Origin: Iamia sp035575815
Lineage (GTDB): Bacteria > Actinomycetota > Acidimicrobiia > Acidimicrobiales > Iamiaceae
DNA: 64,000 nt
Assembly: GCF_035575815.1 (NCBI RefSeq)
Contig: NZ_DATLXO010000147.1
Coordinates: 9,337 to 73,336 of the forward strand
Direction of reading: 5' to 3'
In this document: positions 1 to 8,109 of the stretch, in pieces
How positions within the stretch are numbered: the stretch's first letter is position 1
Layout of the letters: each line of letters opens with the position of its first letter
Notes under the pieces: generated by a model
The model's database searches: none
The model's input: the letters and a program-made list of their open reading frames with translations, nothing else
Told to the model about the DNA's origin: nothing
Translations under genes and position numbers: made by a program

Positions 1-1151
1 CGCTGGAACTCGAGCGGGTTGGCCGACCCCGATGCCACCTGGGTGATGTCGGGGCTGCCGTCGGCGTTCGCAGGGCCACGGGCCGCCACCGAGCAGATGG
101 CCCCGACCACGAGGTCGACGGGGATCACGTCGACCACACCCTCGGGCACGCCGGGGAACTGGCTGAGCAGGCCCCGGGCGTAGGACACGATGACCGGCTC
201 GGCCATGCGGAACCCTCGGATCCAGCCCGGCATCGGCTCGGACCAGGCCGATTCGATGATGGCGGGGCGGACGATGGAGACGGGCACGTCGCCGCGGGAC
301 TGGCCCAGGGCCTTCTCGCCCAGGGCCTTGGTCATGGCGTAGGCGTCGGGCCAGCCCAACGATGCGGCTCGGGCCCGACCGGCCTCGACGAGCTGGTCCT
401 TCACCCAGGCGTGGCGCCGCTGCTCGGTCTTCTCGGCCAGCAGGGGCGTGCCGGCGGCACCCAGCTCGTCGCGCGCCTCGGACCTCAACCGCACCAGGTC
501 GTCGGGGCGGCGGCTCGCGGCCTCGGCGTCGGCCCGCATGCGCCGGGCGGCCTCGACCTCTTGCCGGTGGTCGACGTCGATCCAGAACGGGCTCTCGTCG
601 ACCCGGATCTCGGGCGCCGCGCCCCGCCGGTTGCCGGCCACGTAGCAGGTGGACACGGCGACGAGGTGGGGGGTGACCCCGAGGTCGCCGAGGGTCAGGG
701 CGATGCGCGACGGTCCCAGCAGGTTGACCTCGACGGCGAGGTCGAGGGGTGAGTCGAACGACACGGTGGCGGCGGAGTGGATGACGGTGTCGCACGACGC
801 GAGCGCGGCGCGCCCGGCTTCGTCGAGCCCGAGGCCGTCGGTGGCCACGTCGCCGGCCACCACGGTCACCCGGCGGGCGACAAGCGCGTCGAAGGCGGCC
901 GGGTCGTCGAGCTCGGCCCGGAGGCGGTCGAAGCAGTCGTTGCGGAAGATCTCGCGTTGGGCCCGCTGGGCGACGGTGCGCTTGCGCCCCGGACGCACGA
1001 GGAGCACGAGCTCGCAGCCCGGCGCGGCCCGCAGCAGGCGTTCGACGAGGGCCGTGCCGAGGAACCCCGTCGCCCCGGTGACGAACAGGCGGCGGCCGTG
1101 CAGGGCCTCGGCCACCGGCGAGGCGGGGGACGCAGGGGGGTCGGCGGCCAT
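1..1151 (-). CDS. Fatty acyl-CoA reductase (NAD-binding_4 / male-sterility family), 3' end outside window
   Basis: Reduces long-chain acyl-CoA to the alcohol or aldehyde with NAD(P)H; likely cytosolic or membrane-associated. About 383 codons are visible from an ATG at 1151. A Rossmann motif TGATGFLG lies at residues 25-32, a middle section has the extended-SDR pattern (YVAGNRRG, then VKDQLVEAG), and the catalytic YxxxK appears as YAMTK before VSIVRPAIIES, which is typical of the acyl-CoA reductase branch. The C-terminal part is cut by the window edge. It diverges from a TetR gene, with a 16-bp operator between them, so TetR control is likely. It could also be called a thioester-reductase-type SDR; the family-level call is firm, the substrate is inferred. 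Confidence 0.85.
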   Translation of the reverse strand, partial: MAADPPASPASPVAEALHGRRLFVTGATGFLGTALVERLLRAAPGCELVLLVRPGRKRTVAQRAQREIFRNDCFDRLRAELDDPAAFDALVARRVTVVAGDVATDGLGLDEAGRAALASCDTVIHSAATVSFDSPLDLAVEVNLLGPSRIALTLGDLGVTPHLVAVSTCYVAGNRRGAAPEIRVDESPFWIDVDHRQEVEAARRMRADAEAASRRPDDLVRLRSEARDELGAAGTPLLAEKTEQRRHAWVKDQLVEAGRARAASLGWPDAYAMTKALGEKALGQSRGDVPVSIVRPAIIESAWSEPMPGWIRGFRMAEPVIVSYARGLLSQFPGVPEGVVDVIPVDLVVGAICSVAARGPANADGSPDITQVASGSANPLEFQ

Positions 1152-1174
1152 CACCGAGGACCGTAGCCCATCTC

Positions 1175-1190
1175 TCTACCAAGTGGTAGA
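1175..1190. promoter_or_regulatory. TetR-type operator palindrome
   Basis: A perfect inverted repeat, TCTACC-AAGT-GGTAGA (6-bp arms, 4-bp centre), lies in the 48-bp gap between the divergent acyl-CoA reductase and TetR starts. TACCNNNNGGTA-type dyads are common TetR-family targets. The position suggests that one dimer or a pair of dimers represses both genes. Confidence 0.7.
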
Positions 1191-1199
1191 CAGGCTCCG

Positions 1200-1769
1200 G
1201 TGCCCTCAACCTGCGACCGCATCCTCGCTGCGGCCCTCGCCGGCTTCGCGCGCCGGGGGGTGGAGGCCACCTCGCTCGACGACGTGGCCGATGCGGTCGG
1301 GGTGCGCAAGCAGACCATCCTGTACTGGTTCGGCTCCAAGGACGCACTGGTGGCCGGTGTGGTGACTGCGGCGGTGGCCGAGCTGGGCGACGCCCTCGAT
1401 CGCGCCGTGGCGTCGCCGCGACCCGGGCGTCCGCCCACCGTGGCCGTGGTCGACGAGGTGTTGCGCCTCGGGGCTCGGCGCCCCGACCTGCTGGTGCTGC
1501 TGCGAGAGGTCACCCGCGTGGGCCCGTCGGCCACCGGGTCCCTGGCCGAGTCGATCGCCCCCCGCCTCGACGGCGCGGCGCGGGCGTTGGCCGGCCCCGA
1601 CAGCGGACCGGTCGAGCGGGAGCGGGCCCGGCGGCGTCTGCTGGAGGCCGGGGCCCACGTGATCGCCACCGCGGTGGAGGCCGAGCTGCTCACCGAGCTG
1701 GGCGTGGCCCCGGACCGGGCCTGGCTGCGCCGTCGCCGGGCCGACCTGTTGGCCGCCCTCGCCCGCTGA
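1200..1769 (+). CDS. TetR family transcriptional regulator
   Basis: 189 aa. The N-terminal TetR helix-turn-helix spans about residues 5-50 (ILAAALAGFARRGVEATSLD, then VADAVGVRKQTILYWFGSKD), which is the classic pattern with the aromatic YWF at the end of the recognition helix. The ligand-binding C-terminal half is Ala/Arg-rich and not diagnostic. The GTG at 1200 is the first start giving a complete HTH and leaves the operator just upstream. It probably represses itself and the divergent acyl-CoA reductase, with an acyl-CoA or lipid effector; the effector is inference. Confidence 0.88.
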   Translation: MPSTCDRILAAALAGFARRGVEATSLDDVADAVGVRKQTILYWFGSKDALVAGVVTAAVAELGDALDRAVASPRPGRPPTVAVVDEVLRLGARRPDLLVLLREVTRVGPSATGSLAESIAPRLDGAARALAGPDSGPVERERARRRLLEAGAHVIATAVEAELLTELGVAPDRAWLRRRRADLLAALAR

Positions 1770-1782
1770 CCTGGGTGGGTGT

Positions 1783-2154
1783 TCAGGCGGCGATGACCGA
1801 GGCGACGCCGGCGGCGAGCCCCATGCCGACGGAGAGGCCACCGAAGAGAGCGGACACCATCCACACGGTCTGGCGGCGGAACAGGCTGTGCATCTCGACG
1901 CGGAGACCCTGCACCTCGCCCTGCATGTCGACCAGGAGGGCTTGCACCTCGACCCGGAGGTCCTGCATCTCGACCCGGAGCTCCGCCGCAGTGACCTGCA
2001 CGTCGGCGGCGAGCAGCTGGAAATCGGCCCGGGTCGCGGGCTCGTCGGTGTCTCGGGAGGGGAACTGGGAGAGCAAGGCGTCTGCCTCCTCCTCACCCAC
2101 GATGGGCGACAGCTTGGCGTAGATCGTGGTGCGGTGCTTGTGGGACAGGGTCAT
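1783..2154 (-). CDS. Small coiled-coil protein with C-terminal membrane segment
   Basis: 123 aa, no known function. Residues 1-35 are a polar N-terminus (MTLSHKHRTTIYAKLSPIVG). Residues 45-90 form a heptad-like coiled coil built from repeated units (VEMQDLRVEVQALLVDMQ), and about 98-122 is one hydrophobic helix rich in Gly/Ala that would anchor it in the membrane. The layout resembles CCDC90/DUF1640-type coiled-coil membrane proteins, but the similarity is to architecture only. It stands alone between TetR (+) and the VOC gene (-). Confidence 0.75.
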   Translation of the reverse strand: MTLSHKHRTTIYAKLSPIVGEEEADALLSQFPSRDTDEPATRADFQLLAADVQVTAAELRVEMQDLRVEVQALLVDMQGEVQGLRVEMHSLFRRQTVWMVSALFGGLSVGMGLAAGVASVIAA

Positions 2155-2204
2155 GGCGCGTCCTCGGGTCGGGGTCGAGACGAGGGGAAGCGTCGATCTT
2201 CAGG

Positions 2205-2780
2205 TTACCGGAGGGGTGCGACACGGGGGCGCGGTTCAGCCCGCGTCGGCGCCGCTGGGGCGTGGGCCACGTCGGCCGGGGTGAACGGGCGGGTCGTGGC
2301 CGCCAGCTCGAGGAGGATGCCGTCGGGGTCCGAAAAGTAGACCGACCGCACGAACACCCCGGGGTGGACGTCGCGGGCCACGCCCCACTCGCTGTCGTCG
2401 TGGTTGAACGTCTCGCTGCACTCGACGCCGGCGGCGATCAACCGGTCGCGGTACTCCTCGATGCGCTCAGCGGGCACGGCGAAGGCGACGTGGTTCATCG
2501 ACCCCACCGCGCTGAGCAGGTCGCCTGTGTCGGGGCGGGCGACGGGGCCGGTGATGCCGACCACCGGGTCGGGGGCATCGGGGAACCAGAAGAAGGCGAG
2601 CAGGTCACCGCCCCCGCAGTCGAAGAAGAAGTGCTGCCCCAGGTCCCCGGGCAGCTCGACGGTCTTGACCAGGGCCATGCCGAGGATGCCCTCGTAGAAG
2701 GCCACCGTCCGGGCCATGTCGCGGCACACCAAGGCCAGGTGGTTGATGCCTGAGAGCTGCATCGGTCCGACGTCGCCCAT
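2205..2780 (-). CDS. VOC (glyoxalase/bleomycin resistance/dioxygenase) family protein
   Basis: 191 aa. The vicinal-oxygen-chelate fold begins at NHLALVCRDMARTVAFYEG (first metal His near residue 14) and ends with YFSDPDGILLEL (metal Glu). A second His lies in SMNHVAFAV. The substrate is not predictable. The ATG at 2780 is preferred because an AGGAGG Shine-Dalgarno sits 5 nt upstream; a GTG one codon earlier is too close to it. A Pro/Arg-rich tail of about 25 residues follows the fold. Confidence 0.83.
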   Translation of the reverse strand: MGDVGPMQLSGINHLALVCRDMARTVAFYEGILGMALVKTVELPGDLGQHFFFDCGGGDLLAFFWFPDAPDPVVGITGPVARPDTGDLLSAVGSMNHVAFAVPAERIEEYRDRLIAAGVECSETFNHDDSEWGVARDVHPGVFVRSVYFSDPDGILLELAATTRPFTPADVAHAPAAPTRAEPRPRVAPLR

Positions 2781-2816
2781 CACTGCCTCCTGTCGACCCG
2801 TCCCCGGGTCCGGAGC

Positions 2817-3947
2817 CTACGGCCTCGGTGCGCCGCCCGGGCGAGGAACGCCCGCCTCAGGCCTGGGCTGGGCCCGGCCGAAGCCGGCGCGGTGGGCATG
2901 GCGCTTGAGGCCGAGGCGCACCATCTCGGTGATGAGCTCGGGGTAGGCCACGCCCGAGGCTGCCCACAGCGATGGGAACATCGAGTACGGGGTGAAGCCC
3001 GGGATGGTGTTGACCTCGTTGAGCAGCAGACCCCGGCCCCCCTCCTCGTAGAACAGGTCGACGCGGGCGTAGCCGTCGGCCCGCAGCCCCCGGTAGGCAG
3101 CGAGGGCGAGGGCCTGGGCCGCCTCGGTGACCCCCTCGGGCAGCTCGGCCGGCACCACCAGCCGGGCCGCGCCGTCCACGTACTTGTCGTCGTAGTCGTA
3201 GAACTCATGGGTCGGGACGATCTCACCGGGCACCGACACCCGCAGCTCGGCGTTGCCGATCACGCCCAGCTCGATCTCGCGCCCGGCGACGGCCTCCTCG
3301 ACCACGACCCACTCGTCGTAGCGAAGGGCATCAGCGAGGGCGACCGCCAGGGCCTCGGGATCGGCCGCCCGGGCCACGCCGACCGAGGAGCCGAGGTTGG
3401 CCGGCTTCACGAACACCGGGAGCCCGAGCGTGGCGATGACCCGCTGGCGGAACGCGGCGTCGACCTCGACGTCGCGGCCGACGAGGTGGCGGGCCTGGGG
3501 CAGACCGGCGGCGGTGGCCAGCGCCTTGGAGGCGACCTTGTCCATGCAGATTGCGGAGCCGAGCACGCCCGAGCCCACGTAGGGCACGCCGGCCATCTCG
3601 AGGAGGCCTTGGACAGTGCCGTCCTCGCCCATGGGACCGTGGATCAGCGGAAGCACCACCACCTGCTGGCCGGGCGCGGTGGCGGCGGCGACACCCAGCG
3701 GCTCGATGGCGGTGCCGGCGACGGCCACGGTGCCGCCGATCTCGCCGGCCCGACCGTCGTCGAGGAGGGCCTTGGCCGCATCGGCGAGGAGCCACCGACC
3801 CTCCGGGTCGATGCCCACCGGCACGACGTCGAAGCGGTCCCGGTCGACCGCTGCGAGCACGTGGGCGGCGGAGATGCAGGACACGTCGCGCTCGGCCGAC
3901 ACCCCACCGAAGAGCACGACGAGGCGGGTGCGCGGCTCCTCGGACAT
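2817..3947 (-). CDS. ddl: D-alanine--D-alanine ligase
   Basis: Joins two D-Ala molecules with ATP to make the dipeptide used for the peptidoglycan stem; cytosolic ATP-grasp enzyme. 376 aa, normal length. N-terminal domain starts VVLFGGVSAERDVSCISA, ATP-grasp loop KPANLGSSVGV at about residue 175, and a metal/ATP signature near the end (NEVNTIPGFTPYSMFP, about 310-325). It diverges from murF (177 bp between starts), whose product consumes its D-Ala-D-Ala; a shared promoter region is likely. About 30 C-terminal residues beyond the usual end are Arg/Pro-rich. Confidence 0.95.
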   Translation of the reverse strand: MSEEPRTRLVVLFGGVSAERDVSCISAAHVLAAVDRDRFDVVPVGIDPEGRWLLADAAKALLDDGRAGEIGGTVAVAGTAIEPLGVAAATAPGQQVVVLPLIHGPMGEDGTVQGLLEMAGVPYVGSGVLGSAICMDKVASKALATAAGLPQARHLVGRDVEVDAAFRQRVIATLGLPVFVKPANLGSSVGVARAADPEALAVALADALRYDEWVVVEEAVAGREIELGVIGNAELRVSVPGEIVPTHEFYDYDDKYVDGAARLVVPAELPEGVTEAAQALALAAYRGLRADGYARVDLFYEEGGRGLLLNEVNTIPGFTPYSMFPSLWAASGVAYPELITEMVRLGLKRHAHRAGFGRAQPRPEAGVPRPGGAPRP

Positions 3948-4124
3948 GGCCGCCGACCCTACCGGGGCCGCCGGGCGGGGTCCGCGGCGGACGTCGCCGG
4001 GGGAGCGGTCGACCCCCAGCCCGATGCCTCTCGGGTGAGGTCACCCGCTCAACGTTCGAGCCATCTCCGCCGGCCGACGCCCCATGGTCGCCGGCGCGGC
4101 CTCTCAGCCCTATGGTCGCCGGCG

Positions 4125-5456
4125 ATGCGGCTCACCCTCGACGACCTGGCCACCGCCACGGGCGGCAGCCTCCACGGCGATCCGACGACGGTGATCGACG
4201 GCCTGTCGATCGACACCCGGTCCCTGGCGCCGGGGGCCGGGTTCGTGGCCCTGGTGGCCGAGCGCGACGGACACGACTTCGTGCCCGCGGCGGTCGAGGC
4301 CGGCGCGACCGGGGTGCTGGCGTCGCGGCCGCAGCCCGGTGTGGCCGTGCCGGTGGTCCAGGTCGAGGACACGGCGAGCGCCCTCCTCGCCGTCGGTGGC
4401 CTGGCCCGCTCCCGGCTGCCCGACCGGGTCGTGGGCATCACCGGATCGGTCGGCAAGACCTCGACCAAGGACCTGCTGGCCGCCGTGCTCCGGTCGCGTT
4501 GGGTGACCGCGGCCAGCGAGCGGTCGTTCAACAACGAGATCGGCGTGCCCCTCACCCTGGTGGGCGCAGCCGACGACACCGGGGCCACCGTCGTGGAGAT
4601 GGGTGCCCGGAGCCCGGGCCACGTCGCCCTGCTGTGCGGGGTGGCCCGCCCGACGGCGGCGATCGTCACCTCGGTGGCCGCCGCCCACCTGGAGATGTTC
4701 GGGTCGATCGACGAGGTGGCCCGGGCCAAGGGTGAGCTCGTCGAGGCCCTTCCGCCGACGGGCGTGGCCGTGCTCAACGCGGAGGATGAACGGGTACGGG
4801 CGATGGCGAGCCGCACCTCAGCGCGGGTGTTGACCTACGGGTTGGGCGAGGTCGACGCTGAGGTGCGGGCCGCGAGCCTGGAGCTCGACGAGCTGCTCCG
4901 ACCCCGGCTCCGCTTACTGACCCCGTGGGGCGACGCCGAGGTGTCCCTCGCCGTGCACGGTGCCCACCAGGCGGCCAACGCGGTGGCCGCCGCTGCCTGC
5001 GCGCTGGCCCTGGGCGTCGACCTCGACGACGTGGTGGAGGCCCTCGCCGGCGCCACCGTCTCGGGCCTGCGCATGGAGATCACCCGGGCACCGTCGGGTG
5101 CGGTGGTCGTGAACGACGCCTACAACGCCAACCCGACCTCGACCCTGGCCGGCCTCGACGCCCTCGCCGCCCTGCCCGCGGCGGGACGACGGGTCGCGGT
5201 GTTCGGGCCCATGGCCGAGCTGGGCGCGGAGGGCGACCGGCTCCACCGGGAGGTGGCCGCCCACGCCGCAGGGCGGGGCATCCGGGTCATCTCGGTGGCG
5301 GCGCCAGGCTACGGCATCGAGGGCATCGACGCCGTGGCCGACGTCGACTCCGCCGTCGCCCTGTTGGGGGACTTGGGCGACGGTGATGCCGTGCTCGTCA
5401 AGGGCAGCCGGGTGGCCGCTCTCGAGCGGGTGGCCACCGCCCTGCTCGCGCTGTGA
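4125..5456 (+). CDS. murF: UDP-N-acetylmuramoyl-tripeptide--D-alanyl-D-alanine ligase
   Basis: Adds D-Ala-D-Ala to UDP-MurNAc-tripeptide, the last cytoplasmic step of the peptidoglycan precursor. 443 aa from the ATG at 4125. Mur ligase N-terminal domain (MRLTLDDLATATGGSLHG), central P-loop GITGSVGKTSTKDL at about residue 105, SFNNEIGVPLTL at about 135, and the C-terminal MurF motif NDAYNANPTS near 330. The frame stays open far upstream but that part is antisense to ddl. It is not in a dcw cluster here; ddl is its divergent neighbour. Its TGA is also the first triplet of a family A repeat. Confidence 0.95.
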   Translation: MRLTLDDLATATGGSLHGDPTTVIDGLSIDTRSLAPGAGFVALVAERDGHDFVPAAVEAGATGVLASRPQPGVAVPVVQVEDTASALLAVGGLARSRLPDRVVGITGSVGKTSTKDLLAAVLRSRWVTAASERSFNNEIGVPLTLVGAADDTGATVVEMGARSPGHVALLCGVARPTAAIVTSVAAAHLEMFGSIDEVARAKGELVEALPPTGVAVLNAEDERVRAMASRTSARVLTYGLGEVDAEVRAASLELDELLRPRLRLLTPWGDAEVSLAVHGAHQAANAVAAAACALALGVDLDDVVEALAGATVSGLRMEITRAPSGAVVVNDAYNANPTSTLAGLDALAALPAAGRRVAVFGPMAELGAEGDRLHREVAAHAAGRGIRVISVAAPGYGIEGIDAVADVDSAVALLGDLGDGDAVLVKGSRVAALERVATALLAL

Positions 5457-5517
5457 GCGAGCGCAGCGAGCGAACACGACAGGACGGGCTCTCCGACGGC
5501 GGAGCCGGCGGCGCTCA
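5454..5517 (+). repeat. Family A repeat, copy A1 (starts on the murF stop codon)
   Basis: 64 nt bounded by TGAGCG and its complement CGCTCA. It contains GAGCGCAGCGAGCGAA and an inner hairpin around GGGCTCTCCGACGGCGGAGC. The same module occurs at 31052 and 31183. The first three bases are the murF stop. Confidence 0.75.
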
Positions 5518-5543
5518 CCTTCGGCGGCGAAGCCGCTGAAAGC

Positions 5544-5612
5544 GCTCAGAACGCCTCCCCTTGACGGTCAACGGTCACCGTTCGCCATCGCCTACTGGCG
5601 CGCGTTCTGAGC
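5544..5612. terminator. Long-range inverted repeat between convergent genes
   Basis: GCTCAGAACGC (5544-5554) is matched by its exact complement GCGTTCTGAGC (5602-5612), with 47 nt between. It lies between murF (+) and the MFS gene (-), which converge. It could be a bidirectional terminator or the ends of a small non-autonomous element; there is no T-tract. Confidence 0.4.
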
Positions 5613-5687
5613 TGAGAGGCTTCCGCCCCCTGGCCGCTCGCGCTGAACGGCCAGACCGAGCGACAGGCCGGCGCTCAGGCCCGGCGT

Positions 5688-7001
5688 TCAGGCCGCCCGG
5701 GCGACCTCGACCGACTCGTCGACGCGGGGGCGGAGGTCCATGAGCAGGCCGAGCACGACGGCGACCGTCGCGCCGACCAGCATCATCGCCGTGATCGAGG
5801 TCCGCTCGGCCAGCCAGCCGCCGGCCAGGCCGCCGAAGGGCACGGTGCCGCCGAAGCCCATGATCCAGAGGGCCATGACCTTGCCGCGGACCCGGTCGTC
5901 GAGGCCCTGTTGCAACACGGTCGACAGTGACGTGATGACCAGGAAGTAGACCGCCCCGACGGCGAAGACCGCTGGGTAGGCCAGCACCGCGGTGCGCAGC
6001 AGCGCGAAGCCGGTGAGCAGGACGGCGAAGACGACCAGCCCGACGCGGGTCATGCGGGCCTTGTCGCGCGAGGCGAACAGCGTCCCGACCGAGAGGGCGC
6101 CCGAGACCGCCCCCAGACCGAAGCTGGCGTAGAGCAGCCCGTAGGCCGTGCTTCGAGCGTCGATGCCGAGGTTCACATCGGCCAGCTTCGGCATCTGGGT
6201 GATGAAGGGGAGGGCCAGCAGCGAGAAGACGAAGATCGTGGTGATGGCCTGACCGATGGCCCGGTGGGCGCGCGCGTAGCGGATGCCCTCGAGGAGGCGG
6301 TGCAGCCCCTGAGTGCCCGACGACGGGGCGTCGGGCAGCGTCACCCGGGTCAGGCACGCGATCACCGCGGCGTAGCTCAGCGCGTTCAGCATGAACACCC
6401 ACGACGCACCGAACCGGGCGAAGAGCACGCTGCCGATGACCGGGCCGATCACTCGCGACGCGTTCATCTGCACCGAGTTGAGCGAGATGGCACCGGCGAG
6501 GTCGTGGCGGGGCACGAGGATCGGCACCACCGCGCTGAAGGTCGGTGCGTAGAGGGCGTTGCCGATCCCGATGGCCAGCACGACGACGACGAGCATGACC
6601 TTGGGCGGATCTGCGCTCAGGGTGACCAGGGCGAGCAGCACGGAGAAGACGGCTTGTTCGATCGACAGGATGATGAGCAGCTTCTTGCGGTCGAAGCTGT
6701 CGGCCATGGCCCCGCCGACCAGCGACAGCAGCAGGAGGGGACCGAGCTGGGCGGCGGTGACGACGCCGACGAACACCGCGGAGCGGGTGAGATCATAGGC
6801 GAGGGCGCCGAGCACCACGTTCTGCATCCAGGTGCCGATGTTGGATGCGAAGGCACCGGCGTAGACGGTGCGGAAGGTGCGGTGGCTGAACGCCGAACGA
6901 GCGGTGCCGGGGGCGAAGGTGCGACCCCCTTCGAGGTAGGCGGCCTCGACCTCCTCCAGGGCCTCCTCCGGATGCGGGGAGGAGGCGGCGGGCTCGGACA
7001 C
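5688..7001 (-). CDS. Major facilitator superfamily exporter (MFS_3 / EntS-like)
   Basis: 437 aa with about 12 hydrophobic helices starting near residue 45 (VYAGAFASNIGTWMQNVVLG), the usual start of the enterobactin-exporter-like MFS_3 group. The loop 2-3 signature is GGAMADSFDRKK at about residue 85. A soluble N-terminal stretch of about 40 residues is acidic. Probably exports a small hydrophobic compound or drug by proton antiport; substrate unknown. GTG start. It converges with murF and diverges from the dehydrogenase at 7087. Confidence 0.87.
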   Translation of the reverse strand: MSEPAASSPHPEEALEEVEAAYLEGGRTFAPGTARSAFSHRTFRTVYAGAFASNIGTWMQNVVLGALAYDLTRSAVFVGVVTAAQLGPLLLLSLVGGAMADSFDRKKLLIILSIEQAVFSVLLALVTLSADPPKVMLVVVVLAIGIGNALYAPTFSAVVPILVPRHDLAGAISLNSVQMNASRVIGPVIGSVLFARFGASWVFMLNALSYAAVIACLTRVTLPDAPSSGTQGLHRLLEGIRYARAHRAIGQAITTIFVFSLLALPFITQMPKLADVNLGIDARSTAYGLLYASFGLGAVSGALSVGTLFASRDKARMTRVGLVVFAVLLTGFALLRTAVLAYPAVFAVGAVYFLVITSLSTVLQQGLDDRVRGKVMALWIMGFGGTVPFGGLAGGWLAERTSITAMMLVGATVAVVLGLLMDLRPRVDESVEVARAA

Positions 7002-7086
7002 CGAACCCAGGGTACGGCTCCACCGCCGAACCTGACCAACGGGTCAAGTCCCCGCGGCCGGCCGTCCCGGGTCCTACCGTGAGACG

Positions 7087-8013
7087 GTGACCACCTCGCC
7101 CGACGGACCTGCGCTCTGCGTCCGTCCCGGAGGGGAGCGGTCGTGGGTGGCCGACGCGGTGGTGGCGGGAGGTGGGCGCATCGTCGACCCCGGCGAGGCG
7201 GAGGCGGTGGTGTGGACCTCGCCCACCGATCCCGACGGCCTGGCCGGGCTGCTCCGCGACCACCCGCGGGTCCGGTGGGTGCAGCTGCCCTTCGCCGGCA
7301 TCGAGCCCTACACGGCGGTCCTCGACGACGAGCACACCTGGACCTGCGGCAAGGGAGTGTACGCCACGCCCGTGGCCGAGCTCGCCCTCACCCTGCTGCT
7401 CGGCGGTCTGCGCCACGTGCACCGCTACGCCCGGGCCACCTCGTGGAGCGGCCCGGCCGGACGCAACCTGGTGGGGGCGCGGGTCACGGTGCTCGGCGGG
7501 GGTGGCATCGCCGAGGAGGTGCTGCGGCTGCTCGGGCCCTTCGCCGTCGACGCCACCGTCGTGCGCCGCCACCCCGGTCCCGTCGCCGGTGCGCGCCGGG
7601 TGGTCGGCCTCGACGAGCTGCACCCCGCCCTGTCCGACGCCGACGGGGTGATCCTCGCCCTCGCCCTCACCCCCGAGACCCGCGGCGTCATCGGCGCCGC
7701 TGAGCTCGACGCCATGGCCGACCACTCCTGCCTGGTGAACGTCGCCCGCGGCGCCCACATCGTCACCGACGACCTGGTGCGCGCCCTCGCCGCCGGGGCC
7801 ATCGGCTCGGTCGGCCTCGATGTCACCGACCCCGAGCCGCTGCCCGACGACCACCCCCTCTGGCGCGAGCCGCGGTGCACCGTGACGCCTCACGTCGGCA
7901 ACACCCCGGAGATGGCGGTGCCCCTGCTCTCGGCGCGGATCACCGCCAACGTGCAGCGGTGGGCGACGGGCGCCGCCCTCCTCGGCCCCGTCGACGTGAC
8001 GCTCGGGTACTGA
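7087..8013 (+). CDS. D-isomer-specific 2-hydroxyacid dehydrogenase
   Basis: 308 aa, NAD(P)-dependent reduction of a 2-keto acid. The NAD-binding domain has the glycine motif VLGGGGIAEE at about residue 138. The catalytic set is visible: Arg in NVARGAHI, Glu in DVTDPEPLP and His in VTPHVGNTPE near 280. The N-terminal half is short (WVQLPFAGIEPY is the conserved patch), as in the phosphoglycerate-dehydrogenase-like group. Substrate unresolved. Followed 96 nt later by an amidase in the same direction. Confidence 0.88.
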   Translation: MTTSPDGPALCVRPGGERSWVADAVVAGGGRIVDPGEAEAVVWTSPTDPDGLAGLLRDHPRVRWVQLPFAGIEPYTAVLDDEHTWTCGKGVYATPVAELALTLLLGGLRHVHRYARATSWSGPAGRNLVGARVTVLGGGGIAEEVLRLLGPFAVDATVVRRHPGPVAGARRVVGLDELHPALSDADGVILALALTPETRGVIGAAELDAMADHSCLVNVARGAHIVTDDLVRALAAGAIGSVGLDVTDPEPLPDDHPLWREPRCTVTPHVGNTPEMAVPLLSARITANVQRWATGAALLGPVDVTLGY

Positions 8014-8109
8014 CCGCCCGAGCCGACGAGCCGGCTGGGGATCCGTGGTGCGGCCGGTCGGTCCTAGGGTGGCCGCTCCGCAGCCGTCGCCGTCCGGAGA
8101 ACAACCAGC

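Noticed and set aside
2892..4124. 411-codon upstream extension of the murF frame
   Set aside because: It lies antisense to ddl, whereas the MurF N-terminal domain begins exactly at the ATG at 4125.
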